Below are positions 9,177-16,101 of a stretch of 64,000 nt of DNA, in pieces. The notes below the pieces were generated by a model. The model saw only the letters and a program-made list of their open reading frames with translations. It was not told where the DNA came from and did no database searches. Each line of letters starts with the position of its first letter. Positions within the stretch are counted from its first letter, which is position 1. The position numbers and the translations under genes were made by a program. The DNA is from an uncultured Eubacteriales bacterium (lineage in GTDB: Bacteria; Bacillota; Clostridia; Oscillospirales; CAG-272), in NCBI GenBank assembly GCA_934433485.1, contig CAKRZR010000004.1:130462-194461 (forward strand), given 5' to 3'.

Positions 9177-9549
9177 TAGGTTTGGCGAAAAAATCCTGAA
9201 AAAAGAAGGAGGGGCAAAATCCAAGCAAAACGGCGGGAATTCCGTGTCGGTACGCGAAAAAACGGGGAAAATGGATATACATGGAGTGGGAAAACATCCT
9301 CTACAGACAATGTACATGGGTTAATGAGCGATTTGTGAAAAAGCACCAAACCACATACCGAAAATAAGATGTTGCACATGCAATGTCCGGGATAAACGGG
9401 AAAAATACAAAAAAATCCAAAGAAAATTCCGATTTCCTATTGCAATTTCAGAACAAATGGTGTAAACTATAAAGCGTAAGGTCTCGCAAGTAGTTTCACG
9501 AAGCAATGAGTTTAGTGAACACGAAGTGAAAACATAAGGAGGACAAAAA
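9177..9549 (+). promoter_or_regulatory. intergenic region with promoter of the vWA operon
   Basis: This 373-base gap carries no gene that I can support. Its main feature is a promoter: TTGCAA (9440-9445), a 17-base spacer and TAAACT (9463-9468). About 75 bases of 5' leader follow, in which GTTTCAC (near 9494) can pair with GTGAAAAC (near 9526). AGGAGG precedes the start codon. A 12-base palindrome TTGCACATGCAA lies at 9372-9383, too far upstream to interpret. Confidence 0.65.
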
Positions 9550-12500
9550 ATGACAAAGTGCAGAAAAGCGTTGTCGCTGCTGCTCACCATCCTGATGGTG
9601 TTCTCTCTGTTCCCGATGATGGTGTCGGCTGAGGGGACAACGGATCCGCCCACACAGCCCACATGGCCCGCCGAAGGCTCGATTCACCTGGACAAGGAAG
9701 CGAAGGCTGTGTATGGCCAGTCAAACGTCTGGGAGATCACGCTCGGCATTCAAGGCAAGAATTACAAGACCACCTCGGACGTGGTACTTGTGATCGACTG
9801 CTCCGGCAGTATGGAAGGCACTAAGCTGACCAACACCCGAGCAGCTGCAAAAGCGTTCGGACAGGAACTTCTCACAAAAGACAGCTCAACAAGGATTGCC
9901 ATTGTTACATATGTTGATACAGCAACTGCTTATAATAATGGTCATTTCTATACGGCAGATGAGCTGAGTGCTTTTGAGATGGCTGTTGATAATGCTACCA
10001 ATGCATATGGCGGCACGAACCAGCAGGCTGGTATCCATGTGGCACAGGAATTGCTTGCATCCGCTACATCTACCGGCAAATTGAAGAATATCGTGATCCT
10101 CTCGGACGGCGAACCAACGTATAGCCATCCGTTTAAGGCAACCGCTACCTATTCTGACTGCGCGGCATGGACTGTATTGGGATGTCCGCGTGGCGGTAGC
10201 ATAACAAATATTGGAGCTATTACACCAAATTATGGCGAAATAATAGGAAGCGGAAGCGGTTTCGCATTGTATTACAATGCAGAAGTCATCGCTACCTGTC
10301 CAAAACATGGCAATATCACGACTCGTGATTGCGTGTATGCCCTCGACGGAACATTCACAACCAGTAGTGGCACCAACAACGGCGTAGCCACCATTTGGGA
10401 AGCCAATCAGGCTAAAGCTACCGGAACTACCATCTTTTCGGTGGCACTTCAAGCTGGCACAGATGGTGAAAACACGCTGAAGGCATGTGCGACAGATGCG
10501 AATAGTGGGTACTATGCCATTGGTGAAAACGACAATGTTGCAGAGAAGCTGACCTCCGCATTTACGGCAATCGCAGGCAGCATCGCCATTGCAGCGTCGC
10601 AAGGTTCCATTACTGACCCGATGGGCGATATGGTGCAGCTTGCATCCTCCGGAACTGCTCCGGTGATTACAACGGATGAAGCAGTATATAACGCTGGAAC
10701 TGCTGATATTTACATCAGTCAGGGAAGTGCTACATTTGAAAATGGAACGATCCATTGGAATGTCGGAGATGTCCGTGAAGGCGTCAACCCGACAATGAAG
10801 TATAAGATCACTATTAAACCTGACGATAAAATTAACACAGGCGATGTTCTTGAGGCGAATGGCAGAACTACATTCAACTACAAGAACTATAAAGATGAGA
10901 ACACCGTTAAGGAATTTCCGATTCCAAAGATCACTGTAGGGGGCGGTAACATTCTTGTTCACTACTACATGGTGAATGGCAATGGTCAACCGATCAATGA
11001 AAGCGGTGTGGTTGTTGATAATCCTTCACTTGCCAAGCAGGTCAAGAAAGAGGAGTATCTGTCTGTGAACGGCAGTACAGGTCTGAGCTATAATACGCCG
11101 TATACTGTCAAAAAAGAAGAAATCGCTCACTACACTTATTATGGCAGCTATATCCAAAATGATGGCGAACTTACCAAAGGCAACTCCGCCAATGTAACCC
11201 TCACCACGGCAAACTCAAACCAGCATGTCTGGTTCGCATACACCCAGGGCTTCCAAGTCGTACATGTGAAGGACGGCACAGCGGGTACTCCGATCCCTTA
11301 CTCCATTGGCGATACTGTCGAGGACATCTACAAAGACGGTTTATTCAACCTCACCGCGTGTGTCACGGGCGACTACCTCTACGGCGGTACATTTGAAGGT
11401 GGTGAGGGTAGTACATATACCACCGTACACCATGAGTTCACCGGCGAAAACGCTAAGAACCCAACATCCTTCCACCCGACCGCAGGCGCAACCTACTACA
11501 TTTGGGAGGTACACAACGAGTATCTCAGACCAAAGAGCCTGAGCGTATGGCTTCACAGAGATGCGAACAACGTAGATGTAATCGCTTTCTTCCTCGTAGC
11601 ACCCATTGACCGCGCATATTACAACAAGGTTGGCTTCACTGTGGACGGCATGGACATCGATGCGTCTAAAATCACCACAGAGTATTATGCAGGCGCGGAA
11701 AGCGTGGTTGTACAAGACATCGGTCCGGTCGTATACGAAACGATCAAGCTGCGGTATAAAAACGGCTATGGAGAATATCAGCTGAAGGACTTTATGTCTC
11801 TTGATTATATCGAGAGCCACCAGAGCCCGACAGGGTATCTTGGCTGTGTGAGCGTGGATAAGGCTGAATACTGGAGCCAAGCCGGGAATAAATTTACCGC
11901 CATTCCGTATTGGGTAACGCTTGATGGTGTAAAGGTCACAGGCGTTGCAAGCAGAACCTGCACCTACAATGGACAAGGCCCTGACAATGCCCCTAACAAC
12001 AACCACAAGATGATCGTGATGTCCCGTGACAACCTCGTTACTGGCGGTGCGCAGATGGAATATGCTGCGGCAAGTGGTGAGGATACAACCAGAGCCATGA
12101 TGGTACGCAGCACATACCTTGCCGCTCCGATAGCCGAGCCGGAAACCCCGCCGACCGAGCCGGAAACCCCGCCGGTTGAGCCAGAGACCCCGCCAGTCGA
12201 GCCCGAGACCCCGCCGACCGAGCCGGAAACCCCACCGGTCGAGCCGGAGAATCCGCCAGTCGAGCCGGAGACCCCGCCAGTCGAGCCGGAGAATCCGCCG
12301 ACCGAGCCCGAGAATCCGCCAGTCGAGCCTGCGACAGTCACCGTAACGGTGCATGACGGCAATGATGTATACACGCTTGCTGTGATGCCGGATGGCGATC
12401 TCACCGGAACGCTCGCCTACAGAGGCAGGGCAGGAGCTCTGTTTGCCGGCTGGTACACGGACGAAAGCTATGGAACGCCTGCTGAGCTCACCCATGTGAC

Positions 12501-12885
12501 CGCAGACCTCCACATATACGCAAAATACGTCAGCGATTCCTATCTGCGCGTTCGTACGCAGTGGAATCCCCGCTCCTTCTGGGACCCGACCGCATCCACA
12601 ACGCTCATTTCCACCGTGGACAGCGAAATGTATCGCGAGACCGGCATGATCATCGGCGGAGAGCCCATTCCTCTGCGTCCGATTATGGGCAGTGCCTACG
12701 CATACGGCGATATGTTCCGCGTCTACGGTACGGGAGAGCTGCAGCTGCGTTATGATCTAGATATGTCCGCTTACCGCCGCGGCGACAAGGTCGAGGTCAC
12801 GCCGTACTGGATTACTCTGGACGGCACCACGGTATACGGCACGTCCCGCACGCTGACAGCCACAATATTCGGCTTCCGGGACTAA
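9550..12885 (+). CDS. secreted von Willebrand factor A-domain surface protein
   Basis: This 1111-residue protein has a Sec signal peptide (cleavage near residue 27, after MMVSA) and a vWA domain at about 70-345. The metal-binding MIDAS motif is complete: DCSGS near residue 82, a Thr in YGGTNQQAG, and an Asp in ILSDGEPT. Pilin/adhesin-like beta domains follow. A module ending in IPYWVTLDGVKVTG is followed by a linker of nine EPE(T/N)PP(V/T) heptads (about 863-925). An InlB-type repeat comes next (FAGWYTDESYGTPAEL), and then a second copy of the module, ending in VTPYWITLDGTTVYG. There is no LPXTG signal or C-terminal membrane segment, so attachment is unexplained and it may be released. AGGAGG precedes the start. 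Base composition up to about 12,100 looks AT-richer than the flanks, which suggests transfer. It heads an operon with a small peptide, a kinase and a PqqD-like protein. Confidence 0.85.
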   Translation: MTKCRKALSLLLTILMVFSLFPMMVSAEGTTDPPTQPTWPAEGSIHLDKEAKAVYGQSNVWEITLGIQGKNYKTTSDVVLVIDCSGSMEGTKLTNTRAAAKAFGQELLTKDSSTRIAIVTYVDTATAYNNGHFYTADELSAFEMAVDNATNAYGGTNQQAGIHVAQELLASATSTGKLKNIVILSDGEPTYSHPFKATATYSDCAAWTVLGCPRGGSITNIGAITPNYGEIIGSGSGFALYYNAEVIATCPKHGNITTRDCVYALDGTFTTSSGTNNGVATIWEANQAKATGTTIFSVALQAGTDGENTLKACATDANSGYYAIGENDNVAEKLTSAFTAIAGSIAIAASQGSITDPMGDMVQLASSGTAPVITTDEAVYNAGTADIYISQGSATFENGTIHWNVGDVREGVNPTMKYKITIKPDDKINTGDVLEANGRTTFNYKNYKDENTVKEFPIPKITVGGGNILVHYYMVNGNGQPINESGVVVDNPSLAKQVKKEEYLSVNGSTGLSYNTPYTVKKEEIAHYTYYGSYIQNDGELTKGNSANVTLTTANSNQHVWFAYTQGFQVVHVKDGTAGTPIPYSIGDTVEDIYKDGLFNLTACVTGDYLYGGTFEGGEGSTYTTVHHEFTGENAKNPTSFHPTAGATYYIWEVHNEYLRPKSLSVWLHRDANNVDVIAFFLVAPIDRAYYNKVGFTVDGMDIDASKITTEYYAGAESVVVQDIGPVVYETIKLRYKNGYGEYQLKDFMSLDYIESHQSPTGYLGCVSVDKAEYWSQAGNKFTAIPYWVTLDGVKVTGVASRTCTYNGQGPDNAPNNNHKMIVMSRDNLVTGGAQMEYAAASGEDTTRAMMVRSTYLAAPIAEPETPPTEPETPPVEPETPPVEPETPPTEPETPPVEPENPPVEPETPPVEPENPPTEPENPPVEPATVTVTVHDGNDVYTLAVMPDGDLTGTLAYRGRAGALFAGWYTDESYGTPAELTHVTADLHIYAKYVSDSYLRVRTQWNPRSFWDPTASTTLISTVDSEMYRETGMIIGGEPIPLRPIMGSAYAYGDMFRVYGTGELQLRYDLDMSAYRRGDKVEVTPYWITLDGTTVYGTSRTLTATIFGFRD
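12136..12324 (+). repeat. nine in-frame 21-base tandem repeats
   Basis: Nine consecutive 21-base units encode the heptad EPE(T/N)PP(V/T). Copies differ mainly by synonymous changes and by T/N or V/T swaps. The array forms an acidic, proline-rich rod between two surface modules. Its copy number is likely to vary between strains. Confidence 0.95.
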
Positions 12886-12901
12886 GGGAAAGGAGACGAA
12901 A

Positions 12902-13111
12902 ATGGGAGAAAACAATGATCTCGGCAGAATCCTCTCGAACGATATATTTGATCCGATGCTCCTCAATGACGCAATGACCATAGGTGCTAATGAAGGAGAT
13001 GGTTCTGGGGGCGTGATCCAAAGAGCGCCGCAGCGCAGAACCCTGCTTACGGATGCGGATGGAGACGTTATCGGACTGATGGACGAGGACGGCAGCCTGA
13101 TCCCGCATTGA
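12902..13111 (+). CDS. small acidic peptide, possible modified-peptide precursor
   Basis: This 69-residue acidic peptide matches no family I recognise. GGAAAGGAG lies just before the start, and the gene begins 17 bases after the vWA stop codon, so it is very likely translated. The N-terminal part (NDLGRILSNDIFDPMLLNDA) looks amphipathic. A Gly-rich stretch (EGDGSGGV) and a basic patch (RAPQRRT) follow, then the C-terminus LMDEDGSLIPH with a serine close to the end. There are no cysteines, no signal peptide and no GG leader site. Its place between a vWA protein and kinase/PqqD genes suggests that it is the substrate of those proteins. That is inference; it could equally be an uncharacterised regulator. 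Confidence 0.6.
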   Translation: MGENNDLGRILSNDIFDPMLLNDAMTIGANEGDGSGGVIQRAPQRRTLLTDADGDVIGLMDEDGSLIPH

Positions 13112-13127
13112 CGCAGCCAAACAGCGA

Positions 13128-13156
13128 AAGCGGAGGGGCGGCAAACCCTTCCGCTT
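13128..13156 (+). promoter_or_regulatory. stem-loop between peptide and kinase genes
   Basis: AAGCGGA-GGG pairs with CCC-T-TCCGCTT around an 8-base loop, with no T run after it. Such a hairpin just behind a peptide gene could protect the upstream mRNA end or partly attenuate the downstream genes, giving more peptide than enzyme. Confidence 0.55.
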
Positions 13157-13173
13157 CCCGTGAATAGAAAATT

Positions 13174-13902
13174 ATGGAAAGCATCAACATCCTGACGGCG
13201 AACATTCCGATGACCCTGCACCTGCAATACCCCGACTATCTCTTTCTCCTCGAGCCATACCGCACAGAGAAGACGCCTGTCACGGAGGCAGCGTTGTCGC
13301 CGGGGCATATCGAGAAAGCCCGCCGTCTGTATCACCCGGACGCGCCGCCGGCGTATATCGAAGCGACCGAGATCGCGTCGTTCGCAGGCGCAGCCCTGCT
13401 GCCGTTTCATCGCGCCATCTTCCATTCTGTGGCATTTACATGGCAGGATCGCGGCTATCTCCTGACCGCGCCGAGCGGAACGGGGAAAACCACCCAATAC
13501 GCGCTATGGAAGAAGCTGTGCGGCGATGCGGTGCAGATCATCAACGGCGACAAGCCCGCGCTTGCCTTTGCGGAGTCGGAGATTGTGATTCATCCGACGC
13601 CGTGGGCAGGCAAGGAAAACATGGCGCAGAGAAGAACGGCGCCGCTTTGCGGGATCATCATCCTTGAGCAGGCGCAAACGGACGAGCTGTGGCTTCTGCC
13701 GAAAAGGGAAGCGATCTCGCGCATCCTCTGCCAGTTTCTGCTCCCCTACGAACAGCCGGAGGAAGCGGCCGCCGTCGCCGGAATGACCGAGCGGCTCCTG
13801 CGCGAGATCCCTGTATGGCTCTTTCGCAACCGCGGTCGGATAGACGGCACAAGGCTCTGTCGGGACGCTCTGCTGCAATACGAAAAGGAGCGACAAACAT
13901 GA
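13174..13902 (+). CDS. HPr kinase-like P-loop protein (peptide-kinase type)
   Basis: This 242-residue protein resembles the HPr kinase/PEP carboxykinase-like proteins found in modified-peptide clusters, some of which phosphorylate the precursor peptide. The Walker A loop is TAPSGTGKTT (about residues 98-107). A second family-like motif, INGDKPAL, follows near residue 125, with the sequence IHPTPWAGKEN after it. It lacks the N-terminal domain of true HprK and is too short to be one. There is no clear ribosome binding site, so translation may be weak or coupled. Its last codon overlaps the start of the PqqD-like gene (ATGA), a sign of tight co-expression. The substrate is probably the 69-residue peptide upstream or the vWA protein, by position only. 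Confidence 0.7.
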   Translation: MESINILTANIPMTLHLQYPDYLFLLEPYRTEKTPVTEAALSPGHIEKARRLYHPDAPPAYIEATEIASFAGAALLPFHRAIFHSVAFTWQDRGYLLTAPSGTGKTTQYALWKKLCGDAVQIINGDKPALAFAESEIVIHPTPWAGKENMAQRRTAPLCGIIILEQAQTDELWLLPKREAISRILCQFLLPYEQPEEAAAVAGMTERLLREIPVWLFRNRGRIDGTRLCRDALLQYEKERQT

Positions 13903-14177
13903 CATACACACTCACAAAGGGCGTAGTCAAGGTGACCGTGTGTGATGAAGATCTCCTGGTCGCGACCGGTGACGCACGGAAAACGCTGCCATATCTGAAG
14001 CACCTCAACGCAGCCGGCGCATACATTTGGAATTATCTGGAAAAGTCCACGCAGCCGGAGGACATCGTGTGCCACATCGTCACGGATTACGCCATCTCCG
14101 AAACGGACGCGCGCGATTCTCTGCAAACATTTCTGAGGGCCCTCGTTGACGCCGGATATCTGCAAGCGGAAGCGTAA
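13899..14177 (+). CDS. PqqD-family peptide-binding protein
   Basis: This 92-residue protein has the size and pattern of PqqD-family proteins, the winged-helix RiPP recognition element that holds a precursor peptide for its modifying enzyme. Visible features are the early KGVVKVTVCDEDLLVA strands, the LPYLKHLNAAGAYIWNYLEK segment, where PqqD proteins typically have LN..A..iw..l, and the C-terminal FLRALVDAGYLQ helix. The start ATG overlaps the stop of the kinase gene (ATGA). No radical SAM enzyme or cyclase that would normally partner PqqD is present, so the kinase-like protein is the natural partner here. A strong terminator follows and ends the operon. Confidence 0.8.
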   Translation: MTYTLTKGVVKVTVCDEDLLVATGDARKTLPYLKHLNAAGAYIWNYLEKSTQPEDIVCHIVTDYAISETDARDSLQTFLRALVDAGYLQAEA

Positions 14178-14195
14178 AATAGCGCCAATCACAAC

Positions 14196-14225
14196 AAAAA
14201 GCTGTCTGAAACAGGCAGCTTTTTG
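14196..14225 (+). terminator. terminator of the vWA/PqqD operon
   Basis: AAAAAGCTG-T-CTG pairs with CAG-G-CAGCTTTTT around a 3-base loop. The right arm supplies the T run. Confidence 0.85.
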
Positions 14226-14276
14226 TTCGCTTTGGATGTTCACACAAAATTAACACTATGCTTTTCCGGATATCTA

Positions 14277-14307
14277 TTGACAATCCACTAAGAGGACGGT
14301 TTATAAT
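14277..14307 (+). promoter_or_regulatory. MerR-type promoter with 19 bp spacer
   Basis: Perfect TTGACA (14277-14282) and TATAAT (14302-14307) boxes are separated by 19 bases instead of 17. This is the arrangement that MerR activators correct by twisting the DNA. The spacer contains a small dyad, TCC-N7-GGA (14284-14296). The gene that follows begins with a MerR domain, so autoregulation is likely. Confidence 0.8.
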
Positions 14308-14339
14308 ATGGGTACATCGAAATAGAGAGGGGTACTGTC

Positions 14340-16100
14340 ATGCGCATCGGAGAAGTGGAGCAGCAAACCGGACTGCCGCGCAAAACCATACGATTTTACG
14401 AACAAAAGGGGCTACTCGCCGTGGAGCGTTCAGAAAATTCGTATCGAGAGTACGACGAGGGAATGCTCACACGGCTGAAAACCATTGCCATTCTGCGCCG
14501 TGCCGGTATTTCCGTCGTCGATCTCCAGCTGTGGACGGACGGCGTCATTACAACAAAGGAAATGCTGCGAAAGCGTTTGCACGAATTGAAGGATAGCGTA
14601 GACACCGCGGCGGATCAGGTAAAGCTGTGTCAGAACCTGCTCGCCGGCTCGGATTTTGCGTCTTTATTCGACGATTTGCAGGAGCCAGACGTGGATGACG
14701 CACCGGATGGAACAGAGCAAACAACGGCGGAAAACGAGCCCGCCTTGCTCGGTATCGACATCGGCACCACTACCATCAGCGCGGTGGTCCTGACAATTCC
14801 GACGCACCGTCTGCGCGGCGTTTACACCATCGCAAGCGGCGCGGATCTACCGGAAACACTGCCATTCGCGAAAACGCAGGACGCGGCAGGGATCGTAAAC
14901 CGGATCGATAAGCTGATCGATGCGTTGCTGCATCGCTGCCCGACGATTTGCGCGATTGGTATCACAGGGCAAATGCACGGGATCGTCTATATGGACGAAA
15001 ACGGTAAACTTCTGTCGCCGCTCTATACGTGGGAAGACAACCGCGCCGGGGAGGAATACGACGGCGTTGTCCCATCCACCTGCGTGAGAATCCGCGAAAA
15101 AACAGGCTGGCTTCTGCCGCCGGGATACGGATTGGCTACGCACATCGATCTCCTGCGCCATGGAAAGGTGCCGCCGAACGCCGCGAAACTGGCGACGATC
15201 ATGGATTATGCCGTCTGCCATCTGACCGGACGAAAAACGCCGCTCTGTCACGTGACAAACGCAGCAAGTCTCGGTTTTTTCACGCCTTCGCATAGGTTTG
15301 ACACGAAATCCATGCTGGAATGTGGCGTGGAGCCGTCGATTTTACCGGCATATACGGCGGAAAACGCCATCGCTGGAACGATTCGCGGTATTCCTGTATC
15401 CTTGGCGATTGGTGACAACCAGGCGAGTTTCATGGGTTCCGTACAGCAGCCGGAGGAGACCGTACTCATCAATTTCGGCACCGGCAGCCAAATCACAATA
15501 CTGCACGACGAGCACACGGAGTTTCAGCCGACGTCGGAGATCGAGGTGCGCCCGTATCTGTGTGGGCAAAGGCTGATAAGCGCCTCGGCGCTGTGTGGCG
15601 GCAGAGCGTACGCGCTTCTAGAATCGTTTTTCCGGGCGTACAGTGTGACGTGTGGATTGCCGGATACCGAACAGTACGAGGTGATGAACCGGCTTGCTGC
15701 ACAAGCGCTTCGTGAAAACGTACATCTTTCTGTGCAAACGACCTTTTGCGGCATTCGCAGCGATCACACAATCCGCGGCGCAATTACGGGAATCGGCGAG
15801 GAAAACCTGACACCCGGCGCACTCATCGCAGGCACACTCTGCGGCATGGCAGAGGAATTGTACGCTATGTTTCAAAAAATGCCGACGGAGCGCATCCGAA
15901 AGGTGGTTGTGTCCGGCAACGCGGTACGGAAGAATCCCGCGCTGCGGCAGGTGCTGAACCGTGTGTTCGGCATGGAGATTGCGATTCCGATACATAGGGA
16001 AGAAGCGGCATACGGTGCTGCCTTGTTTGCGTATCAGGCGACGGAACCGGGCGCGGACATACAGCGGTTCTATACATATACAATTGAGACGGAGGAATAA
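14340..16100 (+). CDS. MerR regulator fused to FGGY carbohydrate kinase
   Basis: This 586-residue protein joins two families. Residues 1-70 are a MerR winged helix (MRIGEVEQQTGLPRKTIRFY, then NSYREYDE), followed by a helical dimerisation stretch to about 120. From about 135 to 580 it is an FGGY sugar kinase with the phosphate loop GIDIGTTTISAVVL, ITGQMHGIVYMD, TWEDNRAG and a C-terminal ADP-binding VVVSGNAVRKNP. The kinase part looks closest to the sedoheptulokinase branch, so a ketose is a plausible substrate. A single protein could thus sense and phosphorylate the same sugar and control its own promoter. The domain identities are seen; the coupled function is inferred. The following hydrolase gene starts after a single base. 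Confidence 0.88.
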   Translation: MRIGEVEQQTGLPRKTIRFYEQKGLLAVERSENSYREYDEGMLTRLKTIAILRRAGISVVDLQLWTDGVITTKEMLRKRLHELKDSVDTAADQVKLCQNLLAGSDFASLFDDLQEPDVDDAPDGTEQTTAENEPALLGIDIGTTTISAVVLTIPTHRLRGVYTIASGADLPETLPFAKTQDAAGIVNRIDKLIDALLHRCPTICAIGITGQMHGIVYMDENGKLLSPLYTWEDNRAGEEYDGVVPSTCVRIREKTGWLLPPGYGLATHIDLLRHGKVPPNAAKLATIMDYAVCHLTGRKTPLCHVTNAASLGFFTPSHRFDTKSMLECGVEPSILPAYTAENAIAGTIRGIPVSLAIGDNQASFMGSVQQPEETVLINFGTGSQITILHDEHTEFQPTSEIEVRPYLCGQRLISASALCGGRAYALLESFFRAYSVTCGLPDTEQYEVMNRLAAQALRENVHLSVQTTFCGIRSDHTIRGAITGIGEENLTPGALIAGTLCGMAEELYAMFQKMPTERIRKVVVSGNAVRKNPALRQVLNRVFGMEIAIPIHREEAAYGAALFAYQATEPGADIQRFYTYTIETEE

Positions 16101-16101
16101 T

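Noticed and set aside
9372..9383. TTGCACATGCAA palindrome as an operator
   Set aside because: It lies about 60 bases upstream of the -35 box with no second copy, so no role can be supported.
12136..12324. possible CRISPR array
   Set aside because: The repeats are contiguous 21-base coding units without spacers.
11341..12513. 390-codon minus-strand frame with Gly/Arg/Leu repeats
   Set aside because: Its repeats are only the reverse of the EPETPP array in the vWA gene. There is no start signal or family motif.
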